NCBI RefSeq assembly: GCF_900112185.1
Contig: NZ_FOKP01000013.1
Location: forward strand, 1 to 64,000
DNA: 64,000 bases
Reading direction: 5' to 3'
DNA from: Allobosea sp. CRIB-10
GTDB taxonomy: Bacteria > Pseudomonadota > Alphaproteobacteria > Rhizobiales > Beijerinckiaceae
In this document: positions 25,202-33,960 of the stretch, in pieces
How the letters are laid out: each line of letters starts with the position of its first letter
How positions within the stretch are numbered: the first letter of the stretch is position 1
The notes under the pieces: generated by a model
The model's database searches: none
Seen by the model: the letters and a program-made list of their open reading frames with translations, nothing else
What the model was told of the DNA's origin: nothing
Program-made: the position numbers and the translations under genes

Positions 25202-26176
25202 ATGCCTACTCTCGATCGCCGCACCGTCCTTCTCGCCGGACTTGCGAGCGCGCTCCGCACGAGGAGCGCCCGCGCTGCCTTTCCCGAGCGGCCGATCCAG
25301 CTCGTCGTGCCCTTTGCGCCGGCGGGCGGTACCGACATCGCGGCGCGCCGGCTCAGCGAGACCCTGGCGCGGCAGCTCGGCCAATCCGTGATCATCGACA
25401 ACCGGCCGGGCGCCAACGGCATCGTCGCCGGACAGGCCGTGGTCAAGGCACCGGCCGACGGCCATACGCTCCTCGTCGCGACCGCGGCCAGCTTCGCCGC
25501 CGCCCCGGCGCTCGGGCAGAAGCTGCCCTATGACGTCGAGCATGACTTCGTGCCGGTCGGCATGCTCGGCCTGTTCCCGCTGGTGCTGAACGCGTCACCA
25601 ACCCTGCCGGTCTCCTCGCTCGCCGAATTCCTCGCTTACGCCAAGCAGCGCCCCGGCCAGCTCAATTTCGCCTCGGCCGGGATCGGCGGCACCAACCACC
25701 TCGCCTTCGAGATGATCATGCAGGCGGCCGGGATCAGGCTGGCGCATGTGCCCTATCGCGGCGCCGGGCTCGCCGCGGCGGACCTGATGTCGGGCCAGGT
25801 CCATGTCATGATCGATAGCCTCGCGGCCAGCCTCGGCAATATCCAGGGCGGCAAGGTGAAGGCACTCGCCGTCACCACCGATGCGCGCCAGCCACAATTG
25901 CCCGAGCTGCCGACGCTCAGGGAACAGGGCGTCGACCTCGTCTATCCCGGCTGGGCCTCGATCGTCGCGCCGGCCGGCATCGCACCGGATAGGCTGCTCG
26001 TCCTCAGCACCGCGATCAACGCGGCGATCGCCGATGCCGAGCTCGTCGCCCGCTATCGCGAGCTGGTGATCGAGCCCGTCCCATGGAGCCCGCAGGAGAC
26101 CGGCGCCTTCATGACCCGCGACCGCGCGATCCTGACCGAGCTGGTGGCGAAGACCGGGATCAAGCTGACCGAATAG
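25202..26176 (+). CDS. Tripartite tricarboxylate transporter substrate-binding protein (Bug family)
   Basis: The 324-residue periplasmic protein has an N-terminal signal peptide (with RR at about 6-7, cleavage near SARAAF) and a TctC/Bug domain beginning PIQLVVPFAPAGGTDIAAR. The typical GANGIVAGQAVVKAPADGHTLL is also present. It binds a small carboxylate; the ligand is unknown. No TctA or TctB genes are nearby, so it is one of the orphan Bug proteins common in this group. The ATG at 25202 follows GGAGAAGGCC. A flavoprotein hydroxylase gene starts 12 bases after its stop, implying an operon. Confidence 0.92.
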   Translation: MPTLDRRTVLLAGLASALRTRSARAAFPERPIQLVVPFAPAGGTDIAARRLSETLARQLGQSVIIDNRPGANGIVAGQAVVKAPADGHTLLVATAASFAAAPALGQKLPYDVEHDFVPVGMLGLFPLVLNASPTLPVSSLAEFLAYAKQRPGQLNFASAGIGGTNHLAFEMIMQAAGIRLAHVPYRGAGLAAADLMSGQVHVMIDSLAASLGNIQGGKVKALAVTTDARQPQLPELPTLREQGVDLVYPGWASIVAPAGIAPDRLLVLSTAINAAIADAELVARYRELVIEPVPWSPQETGAFMTRDRAILTELVAKTGIKLTE

Positions 26177-26188
26177 GCGGAGGCAGGC

Positions 26189-27412
26189 ATGCGCCAGGAG
26201 AACACGACCTGCTGCATCGCCGGCGGCGGCCCGGCCGGGATGATGCTCGGTTTCCTGCTGGCGCGCGCCGGCGTCGAGGTGACCGTGCTGGAGAAGCACG
26301 CCGACTTCCTGCGCGACTTTCGCGGCGACACCATCCACCCCTCGACCATGCAGGTGATGCACGAGCTCGGCCTGCTCGACGAATTCCTGAGGCTGCCGCA
26401 TGTCCGGGAGGACGACCTCGTCGCCCGCTTCGGAGCTGAGGACATCACCGTCGCCGATTTCAGCCATCTGCCGGTCAAGGCGCCCTTCATCGCCTTCATG
26501 CCGCAATGGGACTTCCTCGATTTCCTCGCCGATCACGGCCGGGCCTATCCGACTTTTCGGCTACTGATGCAGACCAAGGCCACCGAGCTCATCGAAGAGA
26601 ACGGACGTGTCGCAGGCCTGAACGCGGAGGGGCCCGACGGCGCGCTGGAAATCCGCGCCGACCTCGTCGTCGCGGCGGACGGCCGGCGCTCCGATCTCCG
26701 CACCGCCGCGGGTTTAAGCCCTACCGAGCTCGGCGCACCGATGGATGTGCTGTGGTTCCGGCTGAGCCGCCGAACGGACGAGCCGGCGCAGGCCTTCGGG
26801 CAGGTCGCGGCGGGGCGCTTCTTCATCCGGCTCAACCGCGGCGACTACTGGCAATGCGCCTTCGTCATCCCGAAGGGCTCGCTGGAGCGCCTGCAGGTCG
26901 CCGGGCTCGACGCCTTCAAGGCCGGGCTGCTCGCGCTCGCGCCGGAACTGACCGATCGGACCGGCGAACTGGCCTCATGGGACGACATCAAGCTGCTCTC
27001 GGTCGCGGTCGACCGGCTGGAGCGCTGGTGGCGGCCGGGGCTGATCTGCATCGGCGATGCCGCGCACGCGATGTCGCCGATCGGCGGCGTCGGCATCAAC
27101 CTGGCGATCCAGGACGCCGTCGCGGCCGCCAATCTCCTGGCCAAGCCACTGCGCGAGAAGACACTGGCTGATGCCGATCTCGCCGCCATCCAGAAGCGGC
27201 GCGAATGGCCCGCCAAGCTCACGCAGGCCGCCCAGATCGCGATCCAGAACCGGGTGATCACGCCGCTGCTCGCAGCGGACAAGCCGATCGTACCACCCTG
27301 GCCGCTCAGGCTGCTGCAGCGCTTCCCGCTGCTGCGACGGTTGCCGGCCCGCATGGTCGGCATGGGGGTGCGGCCAGAGCATGTCGGGCCGGAGCTGGCG
27401 CCGCGCCGCTGA
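26189..27412 (+). CDS. FAD-dependent aromatic-type hydroxylase
   Basis: The 407-residue group A flavin monooxygenase has the GxGxxG dinucleotide fold as CCIAGGGPAGMMLGFLLA (near 8-25), the ADGRRSD segment (near 165-171) and the FAD-binding GDAAHAMSPIGGVGINLAIQD motif (near 290). It probably hydroxylates an aromatic or similar substrate using NAD(P)H and O2. Its pairing with a Bug binding protein suggests uptake and oxidation of one compound, which is inference. The ATG at 26189 has GGCGGAGGCAGGC upstream. Confidence 0.9.
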   Translation: MRQENTTCCIAGGGPAGMMLGFLLARAGVEVTVLEKHADFLRDFRGDTIHPSTMQVMHELGLLDEFLRLPHVREDDLVARFGAEDITVADFSHLPVKAPFIAFMPQWDFLDFLADHGRAYPTFRLLMQTKATELIEENGRVAGLNAEGPDGALEIRADLVVAADGRRSDLRTAAGLSPTELGAPMDVLWFRLSRRTDEPAQAFGQVAAGRFFIRLNRGDYWQCAFVIPKGSLERLQVAGLDAFKAGLLALAPELTDRTGELASWDDIKLLSVAVDRLERWWRPGLICIGDAAHAMSPIGGVGINLAIQDAVAAANLLAKPLREKTLADADLAAIQKRREWPAKLTQAAQIAIQNRVITPLLAADKPIVPPWPLRLLQRFPLLRRLPARMVGMGVRPEHVGPELAPRR

Positions 27413-27413
27413 A

Positions 27414-27442
27414 TTGACGCTTCGCAGAGCGTTCGTTAAACC
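27414..27442 (+). promoter_or_regulatory. Possible promoter for metY
   Basis: TTGACG (27414-27419) and TAAACC (27437-27442) have a 17-base spacer, in the 72-base gap before metY. GTTCG/CGAAC arms overlap the second box. No SAM riboswitch fold was recognised here. Confidence 0.35.
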
Positions 27443-27484
27443 GAACAAGACCGTTTCACGATCAGAATTGTCAGGGAGCACGCC

Positions 27485-28762
27485 ATGTCAGACCGCGCAC
27501 CGGGTTTCCATACGCTCGCCGTCCATGCGGGCGCTGCTCCCGACGCCGCCACCGGCGCGCGCGCCACGCCGATCTACCAGACGACCTCCTTCGTCTTCGA
27601 CGATGTCGACCACGCCGCATCGCTGTTCGGGCTGCAGGCCTTCGGCAACATCTATACCCGCATCGGCAACCCGACCAATGCGGTGCTGGAAGAGCGCGTC
27701 GCGGCGCTGGAGGGCGGCACGGCCGCTCTGGCGGTAGCCTCGGGCCACGCGGCCGAGTTCCTGTGCTTCCATGCGCTCATGCAGCCGGGCGACGAGTTCG
27801 TCGCCGCCAAGAAGCTCTATGGCGGCTCGATCAACCAGTTCAACCATTCCTACAAGAACTTCGGCTGGAACGTGATCTGGGCCGATTCCGACGATCTGGA
27901 GGCCTTCGCCGCGGCTGTGACGCCGAAGACCAAGGCGATCTTCATCGAGTCGATCGCCAATCCCGGCGGCGTCATCGTCGACATCGAGGGCATCTCGAAG
28001 ATCGCGAAGAAGCACAACATCCCGCTGATCGTCGACAACACGATGGCGAGCCCCTATCTGATCCGCCCGTTCGAGCACGGCGCCGACATCGTCGTGCATT
28101 CGGCGACCAAGTTCCTGGGCGGCCATGGCAACTCGATCGGCGGCCTGATCGTCGATGGCGGCTCGTTCAACTGGACCGGCGACGAGCGCTACCCGATGCT
28201 CTCCAAGCCACGGCCGGAATATAACGGCATGGTGCTTGGCGAGACCTTCGGCAATTTCGCCTTCGCGATCGCGACCCGCGTGCTCGGCCTGCGCGACATG
28301 GGCCCGGCGCTCTCGCCCTTCAACGCCTTCATGATCCTGACCGGCATCGAGACGCTGCCGCTGCGCATGCAGCGCCATTGCGAGAACACGATCAAGGTGG
28401 CGACGCATCTGTCCAAGCACCCGGCGGTCGAATGGGTGAACTATGCCGGCCTGCCGGACAACAAGTACCACGCCCTCGCCCAGCGCTACTGCCCCAAGGG
28501 CGCCGGCGCGGTCTTCACCTTCGGCCTCAAGGGCGGCTACGACGCCGGCGTCCAGCTGGTCTCGAAGCTGTCGCTGTTCTCGCACCTCGCCAATATCGGT
28601 GATACGCGCTCGCTGGTGATCCATCCGGCCTCGACCACCCACCGCCAGCTTTCGGACGCGCAGAAGACCGCGTCGGGCGCCGGCCCGGAAGTGGTGCGCC
28701 TGTCGATCGGCATCGAGGATGTCGAGGACCTGATCGCGGACCTCGATCAGGCGCTGGCGTGA
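27485..28762 (+). CDS. metY: O-acetylhomoserine aminocarboxypropyltransferase
   Basis: The 425-residue PLP enzyme of the Cys/Met metabolism family matches the O-acetylhomoserine sulfhydrylase (MetY) type. Its motifs include [21 protein letters not shown] (split here by normal family spacing), [22 protein letters not shown] and the Schiff-base lysine in [13 protein letters not shown]. It forms homocysteine from O-acetylhomoserine and sulfide. The length and the insert after the lysine are typical of MetY rather than MetB or MetC. The ATG at 27485 has CAGGGAG upstream. It is a single-gene unit. Confidence 0.93.
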   Translation: MSDRAPGFHTLAVHAGAAPDAATGARATPIYQTTSFVFDDVDHAASLFGLQAFGNIYTRIGNPTNAVLEERVAALEGGTAALAVASGHAAEFLCFHALMQPGDEFVAAKKLYGGSINQFNHSYKNFGWNVIWADSDDLEAFAAAVTPKTKAIFIESIANPGGVIVDIEGISKIAKKHNIPLIVDNTMASPYLIRPFEHGADIVVHSATKFLGGHGNSIGGLIVDGGSFNWTGDERYPMLSKPRPEYNGMVLGETFGNFAFAIATRVLGLRDMGPALSPFNAFMILTGIETLPLRMQRHCENTIKVATHLSKHPAVEWVNYAGLPDNKYHALAQRYCPKGAGAVFTFGLKGGYDAGVQLVSKLSLFSHLANIGDTRSLVIHPASTTHRQLSDAQKTASGAGPEVVRLSIGIEDVEDLIADLDQALA

Positions 28763-28774
28763 CGGGCGAATGCG

Positions 28775-29317
28775 TCAGGCCTCCAGCGCCAGACGCAGTT
28801 CGACCTCAGCCTCGACATAGTCCCATTCACGCGTGGCCCGCAGCCGCGCGGTCATCGCCCAGAAGTCGGCCTCGTGCTCCGGCGCGAACTCGAACCATGT
28901 CAGGAAGTCGAAGCGCTCGTCGAGATCGCGCGAATGGTGCAGGCGGCGGGCCACCGCCGGCAGCGCCGTGAGGCCGATCCGGGTGTGATGCGAGGTTTCC
29001 TCGAAGATGGCGCGCCGCTCATCCTGCGCGAGGACCCACCAGGCCGGCGATTTGCGGATCGGGATCAGGACCGCCTGACTGGCCAACGGCCGCGCCAGAG
29101 CCGGTTGGAGTTGCGCGAGCGTCGTCACCTCCGAGCGTGTCGCATAGCGGGCGTTGCTGATCGCGCCCCGCAAGCGCCAGGTCGCGGCCCCCGAAGGCTC
29201 GCCCTCGGTCATGAGCAGCCGCCTGACCTCCGGCAACGGCTCGCCGCGGATCGCGCGGATATCACGCACACGCCATGGCCCGACGTCGCCACCCGAGAAC
29301 ACCACGATCCTGCTCAT
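28775..29317 (-). CDS. Chlorite dismutase/HemQ-like family protein
   Basis: The 180-residue protein resembles one half of the chlorite dismutase (Cld/HemQ) fold. It has SPAWWVLAQDERRAIFEE, then HHTRIGL, HHSRDLDERFDFLTWFEF and a final AMTARLRATREWDYVE, matching the order of the C-terminal Cld domain. It is much shorter than canonical Cld or HemQ, like the small subfamily. Whether the haem-ligand His is kept cannot be settled by eye. It lies convergent to metY (12 bases apart) and 44 bases upstream of ctaA (haem A synthase) on the same strand, so a haem-related role is plausible. Confidence 0.65.
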   Translation of the reverse strand: MSRIVVFSGGDVGPWRVRDIRAIRGEPLPEVRRLLMTEGEPSGAATWRLRGAISNARYATRSEVTTLAQLQPALARPLASQAVLIPIRKSPAWWVLAQDERRAIFEETSHHTRIGLTALPAVARRLHHSRDLDERFDFLTWFEFAPEHEADFWAMTARLRATREWDYVEAEVELRLALEA

Positions 29318-29360
29318 CGATAGGCCTCAGCTCGAAACCGCCTGCGGACGGCCCGAGACG

Positions 29361-30425
29361 TCAAGCAAGCTGCGTGCCTGCCGAGAGGCGCGTCACGTGC
29401 ACCACGCCCATCGCCAGCACGGTGAAGCCGAGCGCCTGATGGGCGAGCCCGGCCCAGAGCGGCACCACCAGCAGCAGCGTCACGATGCCGAGCGCAGACT
29501 GCGCCAACACCAGACCAGCAATGGCAGTGGCGCGCTTGGCGCCGCCTGAGCCCGGCGCGGCGCGGCGCAAACTCAGCATATGCCAGAGCGCGAAGGCGAG
29601 GAGGATGTAGGCGCCGATGCGGTGGTTGAACTGCACCAGCGCGACATTGTCGACGAAGTTCTCCCAGAAAGGCGTGCCGGCGAACAGTGTCGAAGCCGGC
29701 GGAACCAGCGCCCCGTCCATCAGCGGCCAGGTGTTGAAGGTGAAGCCGGCCTTGGAGCCGGCGACGAGCCCGCCGAGCGCGATCTGAACGAAGAGCAAAA
29801 AGAGCAGGAACCAGGCGGCACGCCTGCCCCAGGCCGGCTCGATGCGACGCAGCGGAGTGAGCCAGGTAGCGAAGGCGATGATGCTGGCGAAGAAGAAGCC
29901 GGCGAAGATCAAATGCAGCGTCAGCTTGACCGGCGCGACCGCGATCATGCCGGGCTGCAAGCCCGAGGCGACCATGATCCAGCCGATCGTGCCCTGCAGG
30001 CCGAGCAGCAGGCCCATGCCGAACAGGATCGCGGTTTCGCGCCAGGGCATCGAGCGCCGCAGTAGCACGACGAGGAAGCCGGCAAGGTAGAGCAGGCCGA
30101 TGAAGCGGCCGAGCTGGCGATGGCCCCATTCCCACCAGTAGATGAACTTGAAGTCGGCGAGCTGCATGCCGGAGTTGAGGAGTTGGAACTGCGGGCTCAG
30201 GCGATATTTCTCGAATTCGAGCGCCCAGGCGGCATCGGAGAGCGGCGGGATCGCGCCGGTGACCGGGCGCCATTCGGTGATCGAGAGGCCGGAGCCGGTC
30301 AACCGCGTCGCCCCGCCGACCACCACCATGACGAAGACGAGGAAGGCGACGGCCCAGAGCCAGCGGCGGATGCCGGCATGGCCGGTGGCGGCCGGAACGG
30401 CAGGCTGATCGAGCGCGATCGTCAC
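29361..30425 (-). CDS. ctaA: Haem A synthase (COX15/CtaA)
   Basis: The 354-residue protein with eight membrane segments oxidises the methyl group of haem O to give haem A for aa3-type cytochrome oxidase. Conserved features include GGATRLTGSGLSITEWRPVTG near 38-58, EWGHRQLGR (haem-ligand His) near 100, LHLIFA, FNHRIGAY and HQALGF, giving the expected four His ligands. The GTG at 30425 is chosen as it begins just before the family N terminus and follows GAGGTCCCC. It is the typical alphaproteobacterial type 2 form. The Cld-like gene follows on the same strand. Confidence 0.95.
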   Translation of the reverse strand: MTIALDQPAVPAATGHAGIRRWLWAVAFLVFVMVVVGGATRLTGSGLSITEWRPVTGAIPPLSDAAWALEFEKYRLSPQFQLLNSGMQLADFKFIYWWEWGHRQLGRFIGLLYLAGFLVVLLRRSMPWRETAILFGMGLLLGLQGTIGWIMVASGLQPGMIAVAPVKLTLHLIFAGFFFASIIAFATWLTPLRRIEPAWGRRAAWFLLFLLFVQIALGGLVAGSKAGFTFNTWPLMDGALVPPASTLFAGTPFWENFVDNVALVQFNHRIGAYILLAFALWHMLSLRRAAPGSGGAKRATAIAGLVLAQSALGIVTLLLVVPLWAGLAHQALGFTVLAMGVVHVTRLSAGTQLA

Positions 30426-30554
30426 GGCGGGGGGACCTCGGGTCGCAGGCGGCGGAGTTGATTGCGCTTCACAAGCGCGGCGGCGGGTGACAGATAGTCC
30501 GCCCGCAAGACCTGAACAACGCCCGCAATGCCGCAGCCCGGACTGACAATCGCC

Positions 30555-30761
30555 ATGAGGCAGACCCATCGCAAGCTCATCGGCACGGTCGTGATGATCG
30601 TCTTCGTCTGCGTCTACGCGCTCGTCGCCATGGCGCTGGCCCAGGGGCGGATCACCGAGGCTTCGAAGCCGGTGCAGACCATCGCCTATATCCTGCTCGG
30701 ACTGGTCTGGGTGCTGCCGCTGCTGCCGCTGATCAAGTGGATGGAGCGGAAGGACGGGTAG
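30555..30761 (+). CDS. DUF2842 small membrane protein
   Basis: The 68-residue protein has two membrane segments (about 8-28 and 42-60) and the family start MRQTHRKLIGTVVMI. It ends in a charged tail WMERKDG. Its function is unknown, but it is conserved in Hyphomicrobiales and often near ctaA, as here (divergent). I chose the ATG at 30555 because it matches the family; an ATG at 30528 adds nine unsupported residues. Confidence 0.85.
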   Translation: MRQTHRKLIGTVVMIVFVCVYALVAMALAQGRITEASKPVQTIAYILLGLVWVLPLLPLIKWMERKDG

Positions 30762-30835
30762 CGAGGAGGCTCCGGCAGGCGCGACGCTCTCCTCCTCCTC
30801 CCGGATGGGCCTCTCTGCGAAACGCTGGTCGCATC

Positions 30836-30991
30836 GCCTCCTCCCTTCCCCCTTGTGGGGAAGGGTATGGGGATGGGGGGCGAACGACCGGGCGAGCGAT
30901 GGCTTGTAGAAGCGGATCAGCCCGATTTCCGGCGAATTCGCTCCGACTTTGCGCCCCCCACCCCTGCCCCTCCCCACAAGGGCGAGGGGTT
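30836..30991. repeat. Dispersed intergenic repeat, copy 2
   Basis: This is the partner of the copy at 97-236, in opposite orientation. Its left end CCCTTCCCCCTTGTGGGGAA and the following GGGTATGGGGATGGGGGGCG match the right end of copy 1 in reverse complement. Its right end CCCCTCCCCACAAGG matches the left end. The middle 60 bases are diverged. It lies between the DUF2842 gene and the polysaccharide region. Confidence 0.8.
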
Positions 30992-31045
30992 CGCGCGCCC
31001 TTCCTCAACTCGTCGAGGAATCCATCCAGGAGAGGCTTCCTCGCG

Positions 31046-32101
31046 CTAGCCGACGCTCACCTTCCGCCCCCGATTCCACACAAGGAACGGCAGCCCTGAC
31101 AGCAGCGCCCTCAACGCCGCCTCACTCTGATGCAGGCCGTTGAGCGAGATGCGCGGCAGCGCGTGCAGATGCGCGGCATGCTCGGCAAAGAGATGCCCCG
31201 GCCGCGTCGTCACGGCGCTGGCGAAGCCTGCCTCCTTCGCCAGCGCGAATTCGCGCGGCCCGGCCGAACCGGGATCGCCGACCGGATAGGCGAAGTGGCG
31301 GATGGGCGCCTCCAGCACGTCCTCCAGCCAGGCCTTGCTCTCGACGATCTCGCGACGCGCGACCTCCTCCGAGTGCTTGGCCAGAATCGGGTGGTTGAGC
31401 GTATGCGCCCCGATGGTGACGCCGGGCGCGCCGGCGAGCGAGCGCAGCGTCTCGGTCGGCAGGCATTCGCGCTCGACCAGTGCGACAGGGTCGATGCCGG
31501 CCTGCCGACCGAGATCGGAAATCGCCGAGAGCAGAATCGCTTCCGGGCCTTTGCGCAGACGCCAGTAGAGCCGGTCGAACGCCGCCAACTTCTCGGCGTC
31601 TGTTCCGGCCGGAGCCGCGAAGCGGCCATCAGGCAGATCGAGCGCGATGCGCGGCAGCGCCCGGATCGCCTCCTCCAGCTCCAGCCACCAGAGCCGCGCC
31701 GTTCGCTCGGCAAAGCCGCGCACGACATAGAGCGTCCACGGCACGCTATGTTTCGCCAGCACCGGCCAGGCATGGTCGAGATTGTCGCGATAGCCGTCGT
31801 CGAAGGTCAGCGCGACGAAGAAGCGGCCGGGCTTGGGATCGGCCAGCCGCGCCAGCGCCTCGTCGAGCGAGACGATGTCGTAGCCCTCGGCCCGGATCAG
31901 GGTCAGCACCCGATCGAGGAAATCAGGCGTGATCTCGAGCAAACCGTTCGGGCGAAAGCCGGCGGCGGCCGGCGCAGGGCGGACATGGTGCAGCGTCAGG
32001 ATCGCGCCCTTGCCCTGGGCGAGCCCCCTGCCCCAGCGATCGGCGCCCGTCGTCGCGATGGCCGCGAAGGCGGCTGAAAAAGCCTTGTGGCGCAGGCTCA
32101 T
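31046..32101 (-). CDS. Polysaccharide deacetylase
   Basis: The 351-residue protein has a NodB/CE4 deacetylase core. The metal and catalytic Asp lie in LTFDDGYRDN (near 98-107), the zinc-binding His pair in GAHTLNHP (near 230-237), and a later motif in HFAYPVG. A WWLELEEAIRALP segment is inserted between the first two, as in the family of exopolysaccharide-linked deacetylases. No signal peptide is seen, so a cytoplasmic or membrane-associated role is likely. It is divergent from the FemAB/GNAT gene and probably modifies the polysaccharide made by the adjacent genes (inference; compare HfsH of holdfast systems). Confidence 0.88.
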   Translation of the reverse strand: MSLRHKAFSAAFAAIATTGADRWGRGLAQGKGAILTLHHVRPAPAAAGFRPNGLLEITPDFLDRVLTLIRAEGYDIVSLDEALARLADPKPGRFFVALTFDDGYRDNLDHAWPVLAKHSVPWTLYVVRGFAERTARLWWLELEEAIRALPRIALDLPDGRFAAPAGTDAEKLAAFDRLYWRLRKGPEAILLSAISDLGRQAGIDPVALVERECLPTETLRSLAGAPGVTIGAHTLNHPILAKHSEEVARREIVESKAWLEDVLEAPIRHFAYPVGDPGSAGPREFALAKEAGFASAVTTRPGHLFAEHAAHLHALPRISLNGLHQSEAALRALLSGLPFLVWNRGRKVSVG

Positions 32102-32216
32102 GCCCAGCGTCTCCGAGAGATCGATTCAACCCTTCGCTAACGCTGTTTCGCGATGGCGTCATGCAACGTCCGCGACAGTGGCAGGTCCGTTCACAATGCC
32201 GGGTTAAGGAACGGGC

Positions 32217-33452
32217 ATGTCCGCCGTCGCCGACCGCGCAGCAAGCATGCCCGTCGCCCCTGCCTCGCGGCAGGACGCGGAGGCGCGTGCCTGGGCCAGG
32301 GTTCGGGCCGGCAGCGACCTCGCCGCTCTTGAAGCCGATTGGCGCGCGCTGGAAGCGGACGCGCTGGTGACCCCTTACCAGGCCTATGACTGGGTCAGGC
32401 CCTACACCGAGACGATCGGGCGGGCCGAGGGCATGGCGTTCCACTTCGTCCGGGTGGAGAATGACCAGGGCGGGCTGCTCGCGCTGTTCCCGCTGGTGAT
32501 CACGCAGCGCTTCGGCACGCGCTTCGCCGAGTTCATCGGCGGCAAGCATGCCAATTATCACATGGCGCTCTACCGGCCGGATTTCGCCGAGGCACTCGAT
32601 GCCGCGGCGACGCAAATGCTGCTGCGGGAGATCGGCGCGGCGATCGGCGGCATCGACGCGCTGTTCCTGATCAACCAGCCGACAGACTGGCAGGGCATCG
32701 CCAATCCGCCGGCGCGACTCGCCGCCGGGCAGAGCCCAAGCCGCGCCTACAAGCTCGCTCTGGAGCCCGGCGACTGCGAGGGCACGCTCCGGCGCTCGAT
32801 GAGCAAGCATGCCCGCAAGAAGCTGACGACCAAGCGCAACCGCTTCGCCGAGTTCGGCCCGTCGGAACTGGTCCAGGCACGCAGCGACGCCGAGATCGAG
32901 CGCGTGCTCGATGCCTTCCTGGCGCAGAAGGCCGCACGATTCGCGCAGATGGGCGTGCCGGACCCGTTCGCAGCCCCTGCGATCCGCGCCTTCCTGCGCG
33001 AGGGGACGATCGCTCGGCCGGGCCGGCCGCCGGCGATCGAGCTTTACTCGCTCGACCTCGATGGCCGCTCGGTCGCGACCTATGTCGGTGCCGTGCAGGG
33101 CGCGCGCTTCTCCGGCATGGCAACCTCCTTCGACCTCGGCTCCGAGGCGGCACGCACCAGCCCCGGCGAGATCCTGCTGGTCGAGCTGATCAAGCGCAAA
33201 TGCCAGGCCGGCCTCACCATGTTCGACCTCGGCGTCGGCGAGGCCCGCTACAAGACGACGATCTGCGACGACAGCGACGAGCTCGTCGACACCTTCTTCC
33301 CGCTGACGGCGAAGGGACGCGCCTATGCCGGCTACAGCCAGGCCAAGCGGGCGCTGAAGCGGCGGATCAAATCCTCGCCTCTCGCGCTGAAGATGGCGCA
33401 ACGCGTCCTCGGCTTGCTGCGGCGACGCAAGCCGGCGGAGTCGGACGAGTAG
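32217..33452 (+). CDS. FemAB/GNAT-like acyltransferase (CelD/BcsL type)
   Basis: The 411-residue soluble protein has an N-terminal GNAT-like half (about 25-180) and a C-terminal Acetyltransf_6 domain (about 190-380). The latter has RSMSKHARKKLTTKRNRF and the conserved MFDLGVGEARYK signature. Such proteins acylate sugars during polysaccharide synthesis; HfsK of holdfast synthesis is one example from the literature. The ATG at 32217 lies within GGGCATG and follows AAGGAACGG. It is divergent from the deacetylase with a 115-base gap. Confidence 0.85.
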   Translation: MSAVADRAASMPVAPASRQDAEARAWARVRAGSDLAALEADWRALEADALVTPYQAYDWVRPYTETIGRAEGMAFHFVRVENDQGGLLALFPLVITQRFGTRFAEFIGGKHANYHMALYRPDFAEALDAAATQMLLREIGAAIGGIDALFLINQPTDWQGIANPPARLAAGQSPSRAYKLALEPGDCEGTLRRSMSKHARKKLTTKRNRFAEFGPSELVQARSDAEIERVLDAFLAQKAARFAQMGVPDPFAAPAIRAFLREGTIARPGRPPAIELYSLDLDGRSVATYVGAVQGARFSGMATSFDLGSEAARTSPGEILLVELIKRKCQAGLTMFDLGVGEARYKTTICDDSDELVDTFFPLTAKGRAYAGYSQAKRALKRRIKSSPLALKMAQRVLGLLRRRKPAESDE

Positions 33453-33523
33453 GCCGCTCCTGACATAATCCTGACAGGCGGTCGGATTTGATGGCCCCGC
33501 GACATCCTAACGGAGCGGGCGAG

Positions 33524-33895
33524 ATGACGACCATCAGCGGCAGCTGCCATTGCGGCGCGACGAAGTTCGAGGTGCTGGAACCGGTGACGGAGGTCACCGC
33601 CTGTACTTGCTCGATCTGCTCCAAGCGCGGCGCGCTGTGGAGCTATCACAAGCCGGCACAGTTCCGATTGCTGACGCCGCGTGAAAGCCTTTCGACCTAT
33701 CGCTGGCAGAGCCGGATGGTGGCGCACCATTTCTGCGGCAGCTGCGGCTGCACCACCTTCACGGAAACACCGGACTGGTCGAGCGCAGAGCCCGATTTCG
33801 ACAATCCGAAGGTCGCCGTGAATGCGCGTGTGCTCGACGATTTCGATCTGGCCGCCGTCCCGGTCACGGTGATCGACGGCAAGAACCTCTGGTAG
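33524..33895 (+). CDS. GFA family zinc protein
   Basis: The 123-residue protein is of the Gfa/CENP-V zinc-binding family. Ligands are visible as SCHCGATKFE, TACTCSICSKRG and HFCGSCGCTTF. It may bind glutathione-type thiols or another substrate; true formaldehyde activation is not established for most members. The ATG at 33524 begins at the family start and follows GGAGCGGGCGAG; an in-frame ATG at 33491 lacks similarity. It sits inside the polysaccharide region without an obvious link to it. Confidence 0.88.
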   Translation: MTTISGSCHCGATKFEVLEPVTEVTACTCSICSKRGALWSYHKPAQFRLLTPRESLSTYRWQSRMVAHHFCGSCGCTTFTETPDWSSAEPDFDNPKVAVNARVLDDFDLAAVPVTVIDGKNLW

Positions 33896-33960
33896 GCCAG
33901 CTACCGCTTTGCCAGAGCGCCGGATATCCGTGACGTGGTTTCCACTTTTCGGTCCGGTGC

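Noticed and set aside
27412-27484. SAM-II riboswitch before metY
   Set aside because: The short leader lacks the pseudoknot elements expected of SAM-II; only a promoter-like pair of boxes is visible.
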